This document shows, in pieces, positions 9,455 through 19,369 of a DNA stretch of 64,000 nt; positions within the stretch are counted from its first letter, which is position 1; every line of letters starts with the position of its first letter. The notes beneath the pieces are model-generated. The model was not told the DNA's origin and ran no database searches. It saw nothing but the letters and a program-made list of their open reading frames with translations. Position numbers and translations under genes: made by a program. The DNA is from Colwellia psychrerythraea 34H. GTDB taxonomy: Bacteria; Pseudomonadota; Gammaproteobacteria; Enterobacterales; Alteromonadaceae. The stretch lies in contig NC_003910.7 of NCBI RefSeq assembly GCF_000012325.1, positions 3,844,001-3,908,000 of the forward strand, read 5' to 3'.

Positions 9455-10723
9455 TTAGTTGGCAATCGCTTTTACTTTACTGCCTGATAGACCGTAATAA
9501 GCAATAAAAAAATAGCAGAATATAGGTAATAAAAAGGCAGGTTGTACACCAATATTGTCTGCTAAAACACCTTGAAAAAGAGGAATAATTGCACCGCCAA
9601 CAATTGCTAAACATAAGATACCCGAACCTTGACTGGTATGCTTACCTAAGCCTTGAATGGCTAAACTAAAAATTGTCGGAAACATAATTGAATTACATAA
9701 ACCAACAAGCAAAATTGCCACCATGGCAAGTGTACCTGAAGAGAATACAGCAACTAAAATCAATATAACGGCGAGCGTTGCGTTAAAAAATAGTGCTCTA
9801 CCCGCAGCAACTTTTTGCATAACAGCAGCACCAATAAAACGTCCTACCATAGCTCCTCCCCAATAATAAGCAATATACTTTGCTGCTTGGTATTCTTCTA
9901 AACCAGCAATCGAAGGCTCGGCAAAAAAGCTGACCAAAAAGCTACCAATAGCAACTTCAGCACCAACATAGACGAAGATACCAACAGCACCGAGTACCAA
10001 GTGACGATATTGCCATGCACTGCCACTATCCTCTTGTTCATCTTTTTGAGCGTCTTCTTCGACCAAGGATAAATTGGGTAATTTTAACCAAGCAAAAACG
10101 GCAGCCAGAACTAATAACATAGCTGCTAGAAAAACATAAGGCATTTGAACTGATTCTGCTGACGTTTGGGGCGACAGGGCATCAGCTGCTTCATTTAAAA
10201 TTAGAAAGGCGCCAAAAAATGGTGCTACTGTTGTGCCTAAAGCGTTAAACGCTTGTGTCATGGTCAAACGAGATGATGCAGTTTTAGCATCACCTAACAT
10301 ACTTACATATGGGTTAGCTGATACTTGAAGTAAGGTAATACCACTAGCCAATATAAATAAAGCCATCAAGAAAACGGGATAACTATGCATAGATGCAGCA
10401 GGATAGAAAAATAAGCAACCAATAGCAGCGATGAGCAGCCCTAAAACAATACCTTTTTGATAACCCAGCTTTTTCACGATTGCGCCTGCGGGTAATGAAA
10501 AAAGGAAATATGCACCAAAAAAGCAAAATTGTACCAACATAGCCTGACTATAAGATAAATCAAAAACGCCTTTCAAATGCGGAATTAAAATATCATTTAG
10601 ACACGTTATAAACCCCCACATAAAAAATAACGACGTTAATGACGTTAGAGCGAATGCAAAATTTTTATTGTCTGGCATATCGTTCACCTGATTAAAAGTA
10701 CCTGAATTTGAATGCGTTGCCAT
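9455..10723 (-). CDS. FucP/GluP-family glucose/galactose-type MFS transporter
   Basis: Protein of 422 residues with about 12 membrane segments, of the fucose/glucose-galactose proton symporter family. Typical stretches are [47 protein letters not shown] and [17 protein letters not shown]. The ATG at 10723 follows AGAGGG, a good ribosome site. It diverges from GH1 beta-glucosidase across two LacI-type operators, so it probably belongs to the same beta-glucoside regulon and brings in glucose released outside the inner membrane. Substrate is assigned by family only. Confidence 0.9.
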   Translation of the reverse strand: MATHSNSGTFNQVNDMPDNKNFAFALTSLTSLFFMWGFITCLNDILIPHLKGVFDLSYSQAMLVQFCFFGAYFLFSLPAGAIVKKLGYQKGIVLGLLIAAIGCLFFYPAASMHSYPVFLMALFILASGITLLQVSANPYVSMLGDAKTASSRLTMTQAFNALGTTVAPFFGAFLILNEAADALSPQTSAESVQMPYVFLAAMLLVLAAVFAWLKLPNLSLVEEDAQKDEQEDSGSAWQYRHLVLGAVGIFVYVGAEVAIGSFLVSFFAEPSIAGLEEYQAAKYIAYYWGGAMVGRFIGAAVMQKVAAGRALFFNATLAVILILVAVFSSGTLAMVAILLVGLCNSIMFPTIFSLAIQGLGKHTSQGSGILCLAIVGGAIIPLFQGVLADNIGVQPAFLLPIFCYFFIAYYGLSGSKVKAIAN

Positions 10724-10877
10724 AATTCCCTCTTCTTAAATTACTTTGTTGTTATTACTTAACTTGTCACTGACTAATAAAATATAAATAAACCGTTATA
10801 TTTCAATACTTTAAATAAATTTAAATTGAAATACCATGAAAATGGTTGACCTAAGTCTTATAAAGCTCTAACCTAAA

Positions 10878-10891
10878 TGTAAGCGCTTACA
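10878..10891. promoter_or_regulatory. LacI-type operator, copy 4
   Basis: Perfect TGTAAGCGCTTACA in the 277-bp divergent region between the FucP-like transporter and GH1 genes, identical to the three copies upstream of the receptor at 1254. Confidence 0.85.
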
Positions 10892-10932
10892 TCCATATTA
10901 AAGAGCATCCAGATACATTTATCAACCTTTTT

Positions 10933-10946
10933 TGTAAGCGCTCACA
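10933..10946. promoter_or_regulatory. LacI-type operator, copy 5 (one mismatch)
   Basis: TGTAAGCGCTCACA, one base off the perfect palindrome, 55 bp from copy 4 and 54 bp before the GH1 start codon. The spacing of about five helical turns would allow cooperative binding. Confidence 0.75.
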
Positions 10947-11000
10947 TAAAAAAAAGATAATTGCCAAAATTAATTGGCTTAAGAAATAGGTATTTAGTTA

Positions 11001-12332
11001 ATGACTGTCAAACTGACTCTACCCACTCAATCTAAAATGCTTTCAAAAGATTTTGTATACGGTGTAGCAACCGCTTCATTTCAAATTGAAGGTGGAAAAG
11101 CATCAAGACTTCCCTGTATTTGGGACACTTTTTGTGACACACCAAATACAATTGCTGATGGGTCAAATGGTGAAATGGCTTGTGATCATTTCAATCGTTG
11201 GCAAGACGATATTGAATTAATTGATTCAATAGGTGTTGATGCCTATCGGTTATCTATTTCATGGCCACGCGTAATAACAGAGTCAGGTGAGCTAAACCAA
11301 GAAGGTGTCGCTTACTATATGAACATTTTAGATACGCTAAAGTCCAAACGTATTAAAGCATTTGTTACACTATATCATTGGGATTTGCCACAGCATCTTG
11401 AAGATAAAGGTGGCTGGTTAAATCGAGAAACCGCATATGAATTCAGAAATTACGCTAATTTAATTTCAAAGGTTTTTGGTAATCGTGTTCATGCTTACGC
11501 AACACTAAATGAACCTTTTTGTAGTGCCTTTTTAGGATATGAAGTAGGTACTCATGCACCGGGTATAATCGGAAAAGAATTTGGCAAAAAAGCAGCGCAC
11601 CATTTATTACTTGCTCATGGCTTAGCAATGGAAGTATTAGCTAAAAATAGTCCTAATACGTTAAATGGTATCGTACTTAACTTTACGCCTTGTTATCCTG
11701 AATCGGAATCTTTAGCTGACATAAATGCTGCAGCCTTTGCAGATGATTATTTTAATCAATGGTATATAAAGCCATTGTTTGATGGCAAGTATCCAGAAAT
11801 CTTATCGACACTGCCAGCTGCCCATCAACCTGATATTCATGAGGGGGATATGGCAATCATTGCTCATTCTATGGATTATTTAGGTGTCAATTTCTATACA
11901 CGAGCGATTTATCGCGCCGATGTTGATGAGCACTTCTTACAAATAGATCCCCCAGAACCTCGTACAGATATTGGTTGGGAAATATATCCCAAAGCCTTTA
12001 CCGAACTCTTAGTTTCTCTTAATGAAAAATACAGACTCCCCCCTGTCTATATCACTGAGAACGGTGCGGCAATGGCTGACAAGATTATCGATGGTGTAGT
12101 AAATGATCAAGATAGAGTAGATTATTATCAACAACACTTAAATGCCGTTAATGACGCTATTGAACAGGGTGTAAAAGTTGATGGTTATTTTGCCTGGAGT
12201 TTAATGGACAACTTTGAATGGGCTGAAGGTTATTTGAAACGCTTTGGCATTGTTTATGTCGATTATGAAACACAAGTAAGAACAATTAAAGCTAGCGGAT
12301 TTGCTTATAAAGCGTTAATAACGAATAGATAA
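11001..12332 (+). CDS. GH1 beta-glucosidase
   Basis: Protein of 443 residues, the normal GH1 length. The (beta/alpha)8 barrel is complete: FVYGVATASFQIEG at the N-terminus, YRLSISWPR, HWDLPQHL, acid/base Glu171 in TLNEP, NFYTR, nucleophile Glu353 in ITENG, and the sugar-binding stretch WSLMDNFEWAEGY with RFGIVYVD. There is no signal peptide, so it acts in the cytoplasm and should release glucose from imported beta-glucosides such as laminaribiose or cellobiose. It begins the run GH1, two GPH symporters, LacI regulator and glucokinase on the same strand, with two LacI-type operators upstream. Assignment to family is very secure; the preferred linkage is not determined. Confidence 0.96.
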   Translation: MTVKLTLPTQSKMLSKDFVYGVATASFQIEGGKASRLPCIWDTFCDTPNTIADGSNGEMACDHFNRWQDDIELIDSIGVDAYRLSISWPRVITESGELNQEGVAYYMNILDTLKSKRIKAFVTLYHWDLPQHLEDKGGWLNRETAYEFRNYANLISKVFGNRVHAYATLNEPFCSAFLGYEVGTHAPGIIGKEFGKKAAHHLLLAHGLAMEVLAKNSPNTLNGIVLNFTPCYPESESLADINAAAFADDYFNQWYIKPLFDGKYPEILSTLPAAHQPDIHEGDMAIIAHSMDYLGVNFYTRAIYRADVDEHFLQIDPPEPRTDIGWEIYPKAFTELLVSLNEKYRLPPVYITENGAAMADKIIDGVVNDQDRVDYYQQHLNAVNDAIEQGVKVDGYFAWSLMDNFEWAEGYLKRFGIVYVDYETQVRTIKASGFAYKALITNR

Positions 12333-12377
12333 CTGAATGTATTAGCTAAGAATTGCAGTTAAATGATAGGAAACCAA

Positions 12378-13913
12378 ATGACTAAACTCCCCTTTTATGA
12401 AAAAGTAGGTTACGCCATGGGCGATGCTGCAGCTAATTTAGTTTGGCGCGGTGCTTTAGCTTACTTAGCCGTATTTTATACTGATACTTTTGGTTTAACC
12501 GCTGCCGCTGCCGCCATGCTATTTTTGGTGGTACGTTTATCAGATGGTGTAACCGACATAATAATGGGTATGATTGGCGATAGAACCAATACTCGTTGGG
12601 GAAAGTTTCGCCCTTGGATATTATGGTCAACACCTTTTTTAGCCTTGTTTATGGTACTAAGTTTCACTACTCCTGACTTAAGTTATAGCAACAAACTTAT
12701 TTATGCTTATGTAACCTATATCGGTTTGACGCTTGCATACACAGTAAACAACGTACCTTATTCGGCGTTAATGGGCGTGATGACGCCAAGTGATACAGAG
12801 CGTACTAGTTTATCTGGCTTTCGTTTTGCTGGTGCCTTTGCAGGTGGTTTGCTTGTAATGGGTTTTCTACCTGACTTAGTTGCCTATTTTGGTGAGGGTA
12901 ATGATGCCATAGGTTATCAATATAGCATGTACTTATTTGCCGCAATTTTGATAGCCTTAATGTTAATTACTTTTGCGAGTACCAAAGAACGTGTTACGCC
13001 AAACACTGATGAATCAAGTAATTTAAAATCTGACTTGCTCGATTTAAGTAAAAACCTACCTTTTATTGTTCTACCACTATTAGCGATGACATTATTCTTC
13101 TATTACCGTGATATTTATAGCGGCATATTTTTTGTTATTATCATGGGCTCCATGTTAATTCTCATTAAGAGGTTAATCAAAAAAACACCTAAAAACTTAG
13201 GTGGTACTCAAAGAGATATGGTGGACTTACTTACCAATAAACCTTGGTTAATATTACTCGGCATTGGTTTTCTAACTATGATGTTTAATGGCATTAAATA
13301 CGGCACTATTGCCTACTATTTCAAATACCAAGTGGGTGATGAACTCATGGCAGGGAAATACTTTATTGCCTTATTACTCGTTTCTATATTAGGCGCATTA
13401 TCAACAAGTTATTTATCAAAAAAATTAGGTAAACGACAATTATTTATTGTCTCACTTCTGCTAAGTGGTTTGCTTACTACTGCTTTTTATTGGGTACCTA
13501 AGGGCAATGTTAGTGCTATTTTTGCTTTAGGTTGTAGTGCTGAATTTTTTGCAGCCATAATGCCAACATTATTCTTTACCATGCTAGGTGATTCAGCGGA
13601 TTACTCTGAATGGAAAAATGGTCGCCGTGCAACCGGCCTCATTTATTCTGCTGGAACGTTCGTGCAAAAAACCGGCGGTGGTTTTGCTGGTGCACTAGTA
13701 TTGGTTGTGCTTGCTGGCTATGGCTATGATGGCATGGACAAATCAACTATCGCATCGTCACTGCCTGGCATGCAATTATTAATGAGCTGGATTCCAGCTT
13801 CCTTTGCCTTTGCTGGCGCTGCCTTAATGATTTTTTACCCGCTAACTTGTAAGCAAAATCAACAAATTGGTAATGAATTAATCCTACGTAGAACACCTTT
13901 AGCTGCAGCTTAA
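12378..13913 (+). CDS. GPH-family sugar:cation symporter
   Basis: About 511 residues and roughly 12 membrane segments. GPH marks are LPFYEKVGYAMGDAAANLVW, DGVTDIIMGMIGDRTNTRWG and NVPYSALMGVMT. The open frame begins at an ATG at 12363, but AGGAAA lies 4 bases before the second ATG at 12378, whose product begins MTKLPFYEK like other family members; I prefer that start. It is longer than its neighbour because of an extra central hydrophobic insert around residues 215-275. It follows GH1 by 45 bp, suggesting import of the GH1 substrate. Confidence 0.92.
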   Translation: MTKLPFYEKVGYAMGDAAANLVWRGALAYLAVFYTDTFGLTAAAAAMLFLVVRLSDGVTDIIMGMIGDRTNTRWGKFRPWILWSTPFLALFMVLSFTTPDLSYSNKLIYAYVTYIGLTLAYTVNNVPYSALMGVMTPSDTERTSLSGFRFAGAFAGGLLVMGFLPDLVAYFGEGNDAIGYQYSMYLFAAILIALMLITFASTKERVTPNTDESSNLKSDLLDLSKNLPFIVLPLLAMTLFFYYRDIYSGIFFVIIMGSMLILIKRLIKKTPKNLGGTQRDMVDLLTNKPWLILLGIGFLTMMFNGIKYGTIAYYFKYQVGDELMAGKYFIALLLVSILGALSTSYLSKKLGKRQLFIVSLLLSGLLTTAFYWVPKGNVSAIFALGCSAEFFAAIMPTLFFTMLGDSADYSEWKNGRRATGLIYSAGTFVQKTGGGFAGALVLVVLAGYGYDGMDKSTIASSLPGMQLLMSWIPASFAFAGAALMIFYPLTCKQNQQIGNELILRRTPLAAA

Positions 13914-13979
13914 TAATTTTCAATAGTTTTATTTTAAGCTTACATGAACAAATTTAGATGATAAAAAAGTGGGATATTA

Positions 13980-15308
13980 ATGATTAGTGTAAGAGAAAAA
14001 ATTGCTTATGGTTTAGGTGATACTGCCAGTAATATAATCTTTCAAACGGTAATGATGTTCTTATTACTGTTTTACACTGACGTTGTTGGTTTATCTCCTG
14101 CTGTGGTTGGTACTATGTTTTTATTCGTACGACTAATCGATGCGGTTACCGATCCAATCATGGGCAACTTAGCCGATAAAACCCGCACTAAGTGGGGACA
14201 GTTCCGTCCTTATCTGCTGTGGTTAGCGCTACCTTTTGCTTTGATCAGTATATTAGCTTTCACCACACCCGACTTAACCGGTAATAATAAAGTTATCTAT
14301 GCTTTTGTCACTTATACCCTTCTTATGATTGCTTATACGGCAATCAATATTCCTTATTGTGGTTTAGGTGGTGTTATTACTGCTGATGCAAAAGAGCGAG
14401 TCACGGTACAATCATATCGTTTTGTATTTGGTATGTTAGGCGGCGTCATTGTTGCAGGCGCAACTATGCCAATGGTGGAATGGTTTGGCCAAGGCGATAC
14501 TGCAAAAGGCTACCAATATACAATGGTCGCAATGAGCAGCTTAGGCGTCGTCTTGTTTTTGTTATGTTTCTTAGGAACAAAAGAACGAGTAAAACCACCA
14601 GAAAACCAAGACTCATCGATGAAAGAAAATCTGCAATCATTATGGAAGAATGACCAATGGCGCATATTATGTATTGCTTCTTTTTATTTACTCACGGGGC
14701 AAGTTTTACGCCTTACCCTTGCTGTTTATTATGTTAAGTACTTTCTCGGGCGCGAAGATTTAATCACGTCATTTTTAACACTAGGCGTAGTGGCAAGTAT
14801 GATAGGTTGCGCGGTAGCACAGCCGCTCGCTAAACGTGTATGTAAAATAAAAGCCTATATAGCACTGCAAAGTTTATCCGCAGTTATATGCCTAGCGAGT
14901 TTTCTTATTTCCCCCAACCAAATTATTCTTGCGTTTGTCGCCTTTATTTCTTGGAAGTTTTTTCTTGATATGGCTTCACCACTACTGTGGGCAAAAATGG
15001 CAGATACCATTGACTATGGTCATAAAAAAACAGGTATTAGGGTAACAGGCCTTGTTTATTCTGGCGTAATATTTTTTATCAAAATGGGTATTGCTATTGG
15101 TGGTGCACTTGCTGGATGGTTATTAACTTTTTACGGTTACCAAGCTGATTTAGAACAGAGTGAGGCTACCAAGCAAGGTTTATTATTATCATTTACCGTT
15201 TTACCTGCATTAGGTTCATTTGCTGTAGCTTGGGTAATGCGAAAATATACCTTAACCGAACAAAGAGTCGTTCAAATACAGGTAGAATTAAGCACGGAGA
15301 CTAAGTAA
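13980..15308 (+). CDS. GPH-family sugar:cation symporter
   Basis: Protein of 442 residues, GPH family, with REKIAYGLGDTASNIIFQ at the N-terminus and DPIMGNLADKTRTKWGQFRPY. It is a close paralogue of the protein encoded at 46497-47828: the first 60 residues are nearly identical, as are blocks such as QWRILCIA and ADTIDYGH. Two adjacent but clearly different GPH genes in one operon suggest import of two products, for example different beta-linked oligosaccharides (inference). It is followed by the LacI regulator after a 77-bp gap. Confidence 0.92.
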   Translation: MISVREKIAYGLGDTASNIIFQTVMMFLLLFYTDVVGLSPAVVGTMFLFVRLIDAVTDPIMGNLADKTRTKWGQFRPYLLWLALPFALISILAFTTPDLTGNNKVIYAFVTYTLLMIAYTAINIPYCGLGGVITADAKERVTVQSYRFVFGMLGGVIVAGATMPMVEWFGQGDTAKGYQYTMVAMSSLGVVLFLLCFLGTKERVKPPENQDSSMKENLQSLWKNDQWRILCIASFYLLTGQVLRLTLAVYYVKYFLGREDLITSFLTLGVVASMIGCAVAQPLAKRVCKIKAYIALQSLSAVICLASFLISPNQIILAFVAFISWKFFLDMASPLLWAKMADTIDYGHKKTGIRVTGLVYSGVIFFIKMGIAIGGALAGWLLTFYGYQADLEQSEATKQGLLLSFTVLPALGSFAVAWVMRKYTLTEQRVVQIQVELSTETK

Positions 15309-15385
15309 CTTATTGACGAATATGCTAGAATTTTGCCGTTACTACTCAAATTATTTACAATTTAATTGCACAACCTAGGAATAAC

Positions 15386-16387
15386 ATGGCGACAATATAC
15401 GAAGTTTCAAAACTTGCTAGAGTCTCTTTAGCAACCGTTTCTCGTGTGATAAATAAAAGCCCACAAGTTAGCGATAAAACACGCCAAAAAGTTATGGATG
15501 CGATGGCAGAGCTTGGTTACCGTCCTAATTCTATTGCGCAATCATTAGCATCAAACAGAACCAATAGTGTGGGAATTTTAGTGTCAGAATTACATGGTCC
15601 ATTCTTTGGCCAAATGATGGCTGGCATAGAGTCCGAATTAAGAGCGGCGGGCAAACATGTCATTATTACCACTGGGCACAGTGAAGAAGATAAAGAGAAA
15701 GACGGTATCGAGTTTTTAATTAGCCGAAATTGCGATGCTATTATTTTGCATGTAGAAGCGGTTAGCGATGAATACCTCATTGATTTGTGTAAAGGCCACA
15801 CACCAGTTTATTTAATGAGTCGGTACGTCGATGAGATCAGTGAAAATTGTATTAGCTTAAATAATGAATTAGGTGGATATCTTGCCACCCAATCAGTAAT
15901 AGAATTAGGTCACTCTGCTATTGCTTATATCGGTGGACCACAATTTAAAGCCGATTCAAAAGACAGATTAGTAGGTCATAAACGAGCATTAGCAGAAAAT
16001 AATATTTCTTTTAATGACACCTTATATTTTGAAGGTGACTTCAAAGAAAAAGGCGGTAGCGACGGTTTAAAATACTTCAATGAGAGTAATAAAGGATTTA
16101 GTGCATTAATTTGTGCCAATGATGAAATGGCTTCAGGCGCGATAACTTATGCCCGAGAGCAAGGACTTTCTCTACCTAGAGATCTATCCATAATAGGCTT
16201 TGATAATATCATTTTTGCACGCCATACCTATCCCAAACTAACGACGATAGACAATCCGGTAAATTCGATGGGGCATATGACTGCGAAATTGGTGTTAAAA
16301 AATATTTATCAACAAAAGAATATCTCTATTACTCACTTCTTTGAGCCGACACTTATCACTAGAGATTCCATTATTTCCAAAACTTAG
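15386..16387 (+). CDS. LacI-family transcriptional regulator
   Basis: Protein of 333 residues. The N-terminal helix-turn-helix reads ATIYEVSKLARVSLATVSRVIN, with the hinge region YRPNSIAQSLASNRTNSVGI. The periplasmic-binding-like ligand domain follows, containing SLNNELGGYLA, HSAIAYIGG, ICANDEMASGA and IIGFDN. It is the only LacI protein seen in the window, and five TGTAAGCGCTTACA-type operators sit in front of two divergent gene pairs, so it most probably represses them and responds to a beta-glucoside or glucose-derived ligand. This matches the family's known role in beta-glucoside regulons of Alteromonadales; the operator link is inference. Confidence 0.94.
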   Translation: MATIYEVSKLARVSLATVSRVINKSPQVSDKTRQKVMDAMAELGYRPNSIAQSLASNRTNSVGILVSELHGPFFGQMMAGIESELRAAGKHVIITTGHSEEDKEKDGIEFLISRNCDAIILHVEAVSDEYLIDLCKGHTPVYLMSRYVDEISENCISLNNELGGYLATQSVIELGHSAIAYIGGPQFKADSKDRLVGHKRALAENNISFNDTLYFEGDFKEKGGSDGLKYFNESNKGFSALICANDEMASGAITYAREQGLSLPRDLSIIGFDNIIFARHTYPKLTTIDNPVNSMGHMTAKLVLKNIYQQKNISITHFFEPTLITRDSIISKT

Positions 16388-16444
16388 CGCTACGGTCATT
16401 ACAGTTAAAAAATAAATACATTTGAAAGAGAAGTAACACAAAAA

Positions 16445-17437
16445 ATGAAAAATTCACAAGATACTCAAGTAATTAATTTAGTGGCTGATATTGGTGGTAC
16501 CAATATCAGACTAGCAATCACTGATAAAGACAATAATATCAACGAAATTAAGACTTATCAATGCAAGGACTTTCCACATTTAAGTAATGTGATTTATCAT
16601 TATTTAAAGGAAAATGGCTTACTTAACTCCCAAGTTAATGCTTGTTTAGCTATAGCTTGTCCTGTTGATACAGACTCAATCTCAATGACAAACTTGCCCT
16701 GGAAGTTTTCACAAAAACAGCTTAAGGAAGAGCTTAAATTACATAGTTTAACGCTAATAAATGATTATACTGCTATTGCAATGGCTATTCCGTTATTGAG
16801 TGATAAGCAAAAAGTAAAAATTGGCCACGGCGAAGCCGAAAATAAACAGCCTATTGCGGTATGTGGCCCAGGAACTGGTCTCGGTGTTGCTAATTTAGTA
16901 AACATTAACAATCACTGGTACTGTTTAGGTGGCGAAGGGGGACATACCGATTTTGCACCGGTAGATGAACTTGATGTAAAAATATTTCAACAATTAAAAA
17001 CAACTAAAAAACGACTCTCTTATGAACAGTTACTTTCTGGCTATGGATTAGAACAAATATACCAAGCATTAGTAATAATCAATAATCAAGAAGCGACAAA
17101 CGCTGAGCAAAGTAAGTTATCCGCTAAAGAAATTAGTACTCAAGCAATAGCTGGAACTTGTCCTATATGCCAACAAGCGTTGTCACAATTTTGCAAAATT
17201 TTAGGAAGCTTTTCGGGTAACTTAGCATTAACCACGGGCTCTTTTGGTGGCGTGTACATAGCGGGTGGCATAGTGCCTAGGTTTATCGATTATCTGAAAA
17301 ACAGTGAGTTTAGAGCAAGGTTTGAAACTAAAGGACGTATGTCTCATTTAAACGAGCAGATACCTACTTACATCATTACCGAAAGCCAACCAGGATTACT
17401 CGGTGCGGCTGCTTACCTTAATCAAGTTTTCCCATAG
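16445..17437 (+). CDS. glk: Glucokinase
   Basis: Protein of 330 residues of the bacterial glucokinase (Glk, PF02685) family rather than ROK. The phosphate-binding motif DIGGTN lies at residues 15-20. LINDYTAIAMAIP holds the catalytic aspartate, and GPGTGLGVANLV and LGGEGGHTDFAP are glucose-binding stretches. It phosphorylates glucose with ATP to glucose 6-phosphate in the cytoplasm, the step needed after glucosidases release free glucose. It is the last gene of the GH1-symporter-LacI run, and a good terminator follows 30 bp after the stop. Confidence 0.94.
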   Translation: MKNSQDTQVINLVADIGGTNIRLAITDKDNNINEIKTYQCKDFPHLSNVIYHYLKENGLLNSQVNACLAIACPVDTDSISMTNLPWKFSQKQLKEELKLHSLTLINDYTAIAMAIPLLSDKQKVKIGHGEAENKQPIAVCGPGTGLGVANLVNINNHWYCLGGEGGHTDFAPVDELDVKIFQQLKTTKKRLSYEQLLSGYGLEQIYQALVIINNQEATNAEQSKLSAKEISTQAIAGTCPICQQALSQFCKILGSFSGNLALTTGSFGGVYIAGGIVPRFIDYLKNSEFRARFETKGRMSHLNEQIPTYIITESQPGLLGAAAYLNQVFP

Positions 17438-17465
17438 TTCAAGTAAGCAGTTGAACTATAAAAAT

Positions 17466-17494
17466 AAAAAGCTCAAGATTACTTGAGCTTTTTT
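17466..17494 (+). terminator. Rho-independent terminator after glk
   Basis: Stem AAGCTCAAG pairing with CTTGAGCTT, 4-base loop and a run of T, directly after glucokinase. The A run on the other side would also let it work for minus-strand transcripts. Confidence 0.9.
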
Positions 17495-17522
17495 ATTACA
17501 AAGACTCGATTGTCAAAGCGAC

Positions 17523-17543
17523 TTAAAACGGCATTTTCATCCC
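17523..17543 (-). repeat. 21-bp copy of the ybaB 3' end (possible attachment-site remnant)
   Basis: These 21 bases are identical, in the same orientation, to 61897-61917. There they form the last codons and stop of ybaB, encoding GMKMPF and stop on the minus strand. Sequence on both sides differs completely, so no further ybaB is present here. It lies 30 bp after the glk terminator, at a border next to decayed genes. Confidence 0.75.
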
Positions 17544-17695
17544 AAATGAAGGTACCTTGATTATTTGTTATTAACTATCATTAGATCTCGTTTTCATTGA
17601 CGTAAAAAGTATTATTGGTATTCAAATTTCATCATTATTAATCTGCAAATGCCCCCCTATTTGTCCCCTAAAAAAACGGCTCAAACTATTTAAAT

Positions 17696-18084
17696 CAAGT
17701 TGCTACTGGCGAAGAGAATAACTTAACGATTCGTATTTATGGTGAAAAATACCGCGTAGAATGGCAACAACAAGAACCTAAAAGCGTGATACTAAAATGG
17801 TTAAAGGAGCCAATACAAATACTAAGAACGGGTGGTAATCATACCTCATTACCACTAGCTAATATTCGCACGCCTATGGAACACCCTGAAGAATATTTAG
17901 ACGCTTCGCTGATATATAACATAACTCTTCACAAGCGGTAAGAGCCTATCAACAAGGTAAAGATGCGAGTCCTCATACATTCGATTATCCGGGTATAAAT
18001 GACGGCGTACACGGTATGGCAATAATTGAAGGGCTGGTTGAAAACCATCAGTCTGATGAAAAGTGGCTCACAATAAACAACTAA
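17696..18084 (+). pseudogene. Relic of a Gfo/Idh/MocA-family oxidoreductase (C-terminal part)
   Basis: In frame from about 17696 the translation reads GEENNLTIRIYGEKYRVEWQ, then KWLKEPIQILRTGGNH, NIRTPMEHPEEYLDA. After a frameshift near 17930 it continues SQAVRAYQQGKDASPHTFDY, PGINDGVHGMAIIEGLVENH to a normal stop at 18082-18084. This is the typical C-terminal third of a secondary-metabolism-type NAD(P)-dependent sugar oxidoreductase. The N-terminal Rossmann part is missing, so it cannot function. The base region 17544-17695 holds nothing I recognise. Confidence 0.8.
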
Positions 18085-18098
18085 GTGGAGTATATAAT

Positions 18099-18270
18099 AT
18101 GAAACAAATTCAAATTCCAAGTTGGGACCCTCTATGTATGGATCTCGCCAAGACAGCTAAACTAGTAGTCAGGATTATTGCGTTGAACTAACAGGTACCG
18201 CAGCAGAGTTTGATTTAACAATTACCTAACTTTCTACCCACTTATAAGGGCATTTTTTACCTTAAGTTAA
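18099..18270 (+). pseudogene. Relic of a sugar phosphate isomerase/epimerase
   Basis: From the ATG at 18099 the frame gives KQIQIPSWDPLCMDLAKTAK. A frameshift then leads to SSQDYCVELTGTAAEFDLTI followed by LSTHL, with TAA codons where Glu (ITELSTHL) and Gln (HLQG) are expected. This matches the N-terminal region of the isomerase that usually follows a Gfo/Idh/MocA gene, with an internal deletion after the first few residues. Only about 60 codons survive. From 18270 to 18334 nothing is recognised. Confidence 0.75.
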
Positions 18271-18334
18271 TGACATTTCCCTTTACGAGATAGAACTTAA
18301 GAGCTCTTATAGTAATGATTGTTATACATAAAAA

Positions 18335-19252
18335 TTATCTTTTCTCACCATTTTCAATGTCATTAGATTGAAAATTATTAATCTGTTCCTTACGCCAGCG
18401 ACCAGGGCTTAAACCATAGTCTTTCTTAAAACGGTGAGCAAAGCTTGCACTATCGCCATAGCCTACTGTGTCAGCTATTTGGTCTAAATTATATTGGGTA
18501 TAACGAAGTAAGTAGCAAGCATATTCTAAGCGAGTGTGAGTTAATAATTTGATTGGTGTCATTCCCATTTCTTTCTTACATAAACGAAAAAAATGCGGCT
18601 CAGACATATGCATTTCTGCAGCTAATTGCTTAACAGTCCAAGACAGTTGTAATTGCTTATTTACACGTCGTATTAGGGAGTGAAACTTTTGTTGTTGCTT
18701 TGTTAGTTGTTGCCCCATATTCAGTGTTTGCGCAATTTGATAAACTAAGACTTCTACTAAGCGCAATATAATATCTGACTGATAAATACTTTCACCGTGT
18801 TGGAATTCTCTAATAAGTGACATTGTTTGATACAGTCGTTCCGCATTTATACTGGAATAAACTGAAGGATGTAGTTGATGAACAAACTTATATTCAGAGC
18901 AATCATGCAATAACAACCAACACATTTCCCAATATTCACCCGAAAGTTCATACAAAAAAGGAGTTCCTGCTGGCAGTAAAACAATACTACCGGGTTTAAC
19001 TAAATATTCGTTATTACCAAGCTTGATCTTTCCCTCTCCTGCATGAGTAGAAATTAAGTAATGAACATGCCCGCTGTTATTTTCATTATTTAAACAAATA
19101 TTTCCTTTACCTGTTTTTCCAATTTTATACTCTGTTTGTAAATACGACATTCCTGCAAAGGCTATAAGACTAGCTGCTTGGCCTGGTAATTTATCAAAAT
19201 TAATGAAATCCTCTATACAATCAGGATGAATATTTAAAATATCTTGCCACAT
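18335..19252 (-). CDS. AraC-family transcriptional regulator
   Basis: Protein of 305 residues. An N-terminal cupin-like sensing domain (about 30-140, with GKIKLGNNEYLVKPGSIVLL) is followed by two helix-turn-helix motifs at the C-terminus. The first reads SWTVKQLAAEMHMSEPHFFR and the second NLDQIADTVGYGDSASFAHR, then FKKDYGLSPGRWR. It is a sugar-responsive type by family. The two relic genes just to its left (oxidoreductase and isomerase) may have been its targets; the divergent neighbour is a MATE transporter. Its present targets are unknown. Confidence 0.92.
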   Translation of the reverse strand: MWQDILNIHPDCIEDFINFDKLPGQAASLIAFAGMSYLQTEYKIGKTGKGNICLNNENNSGHVHYLISTHAGEGKIKLGNNEYLVKPGSIVLLPAGTPFLYELSGEYWEMCWLLLHDCSEYKFVHQLHPSVYSSINAERLYQTMSLIREFQHGESIYQSDIILRLVEVLVYQIAQTLNMGQQLTKQQQKFHSLIRRVNKQLQLSWTVKQLAAEMHMSEPHFFRLCKKEMGMTPIKLLTHTRLEYACYLLRYTQYNLDQIADTVGYGDSASFAHRFKKDYGLSPGRWRKEQINNFQSNDIENGEKR

Positions 19253-19369
19253 AAAATTACCAAAAGGATAGTTTTAAACATGATACATGACAATTTCACT
19301 TATGTTTATTTTATCACTATATTTTATAATTCTATGCAATATTCTAGTAAACTATAATGACTAAAACCA

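Noticed and set aside
17929..18120. Minus-strand open frame of 63 residues
   Set aside because: It lies antisense to the recognisable oxidoreductase relic and has no protein-like features.
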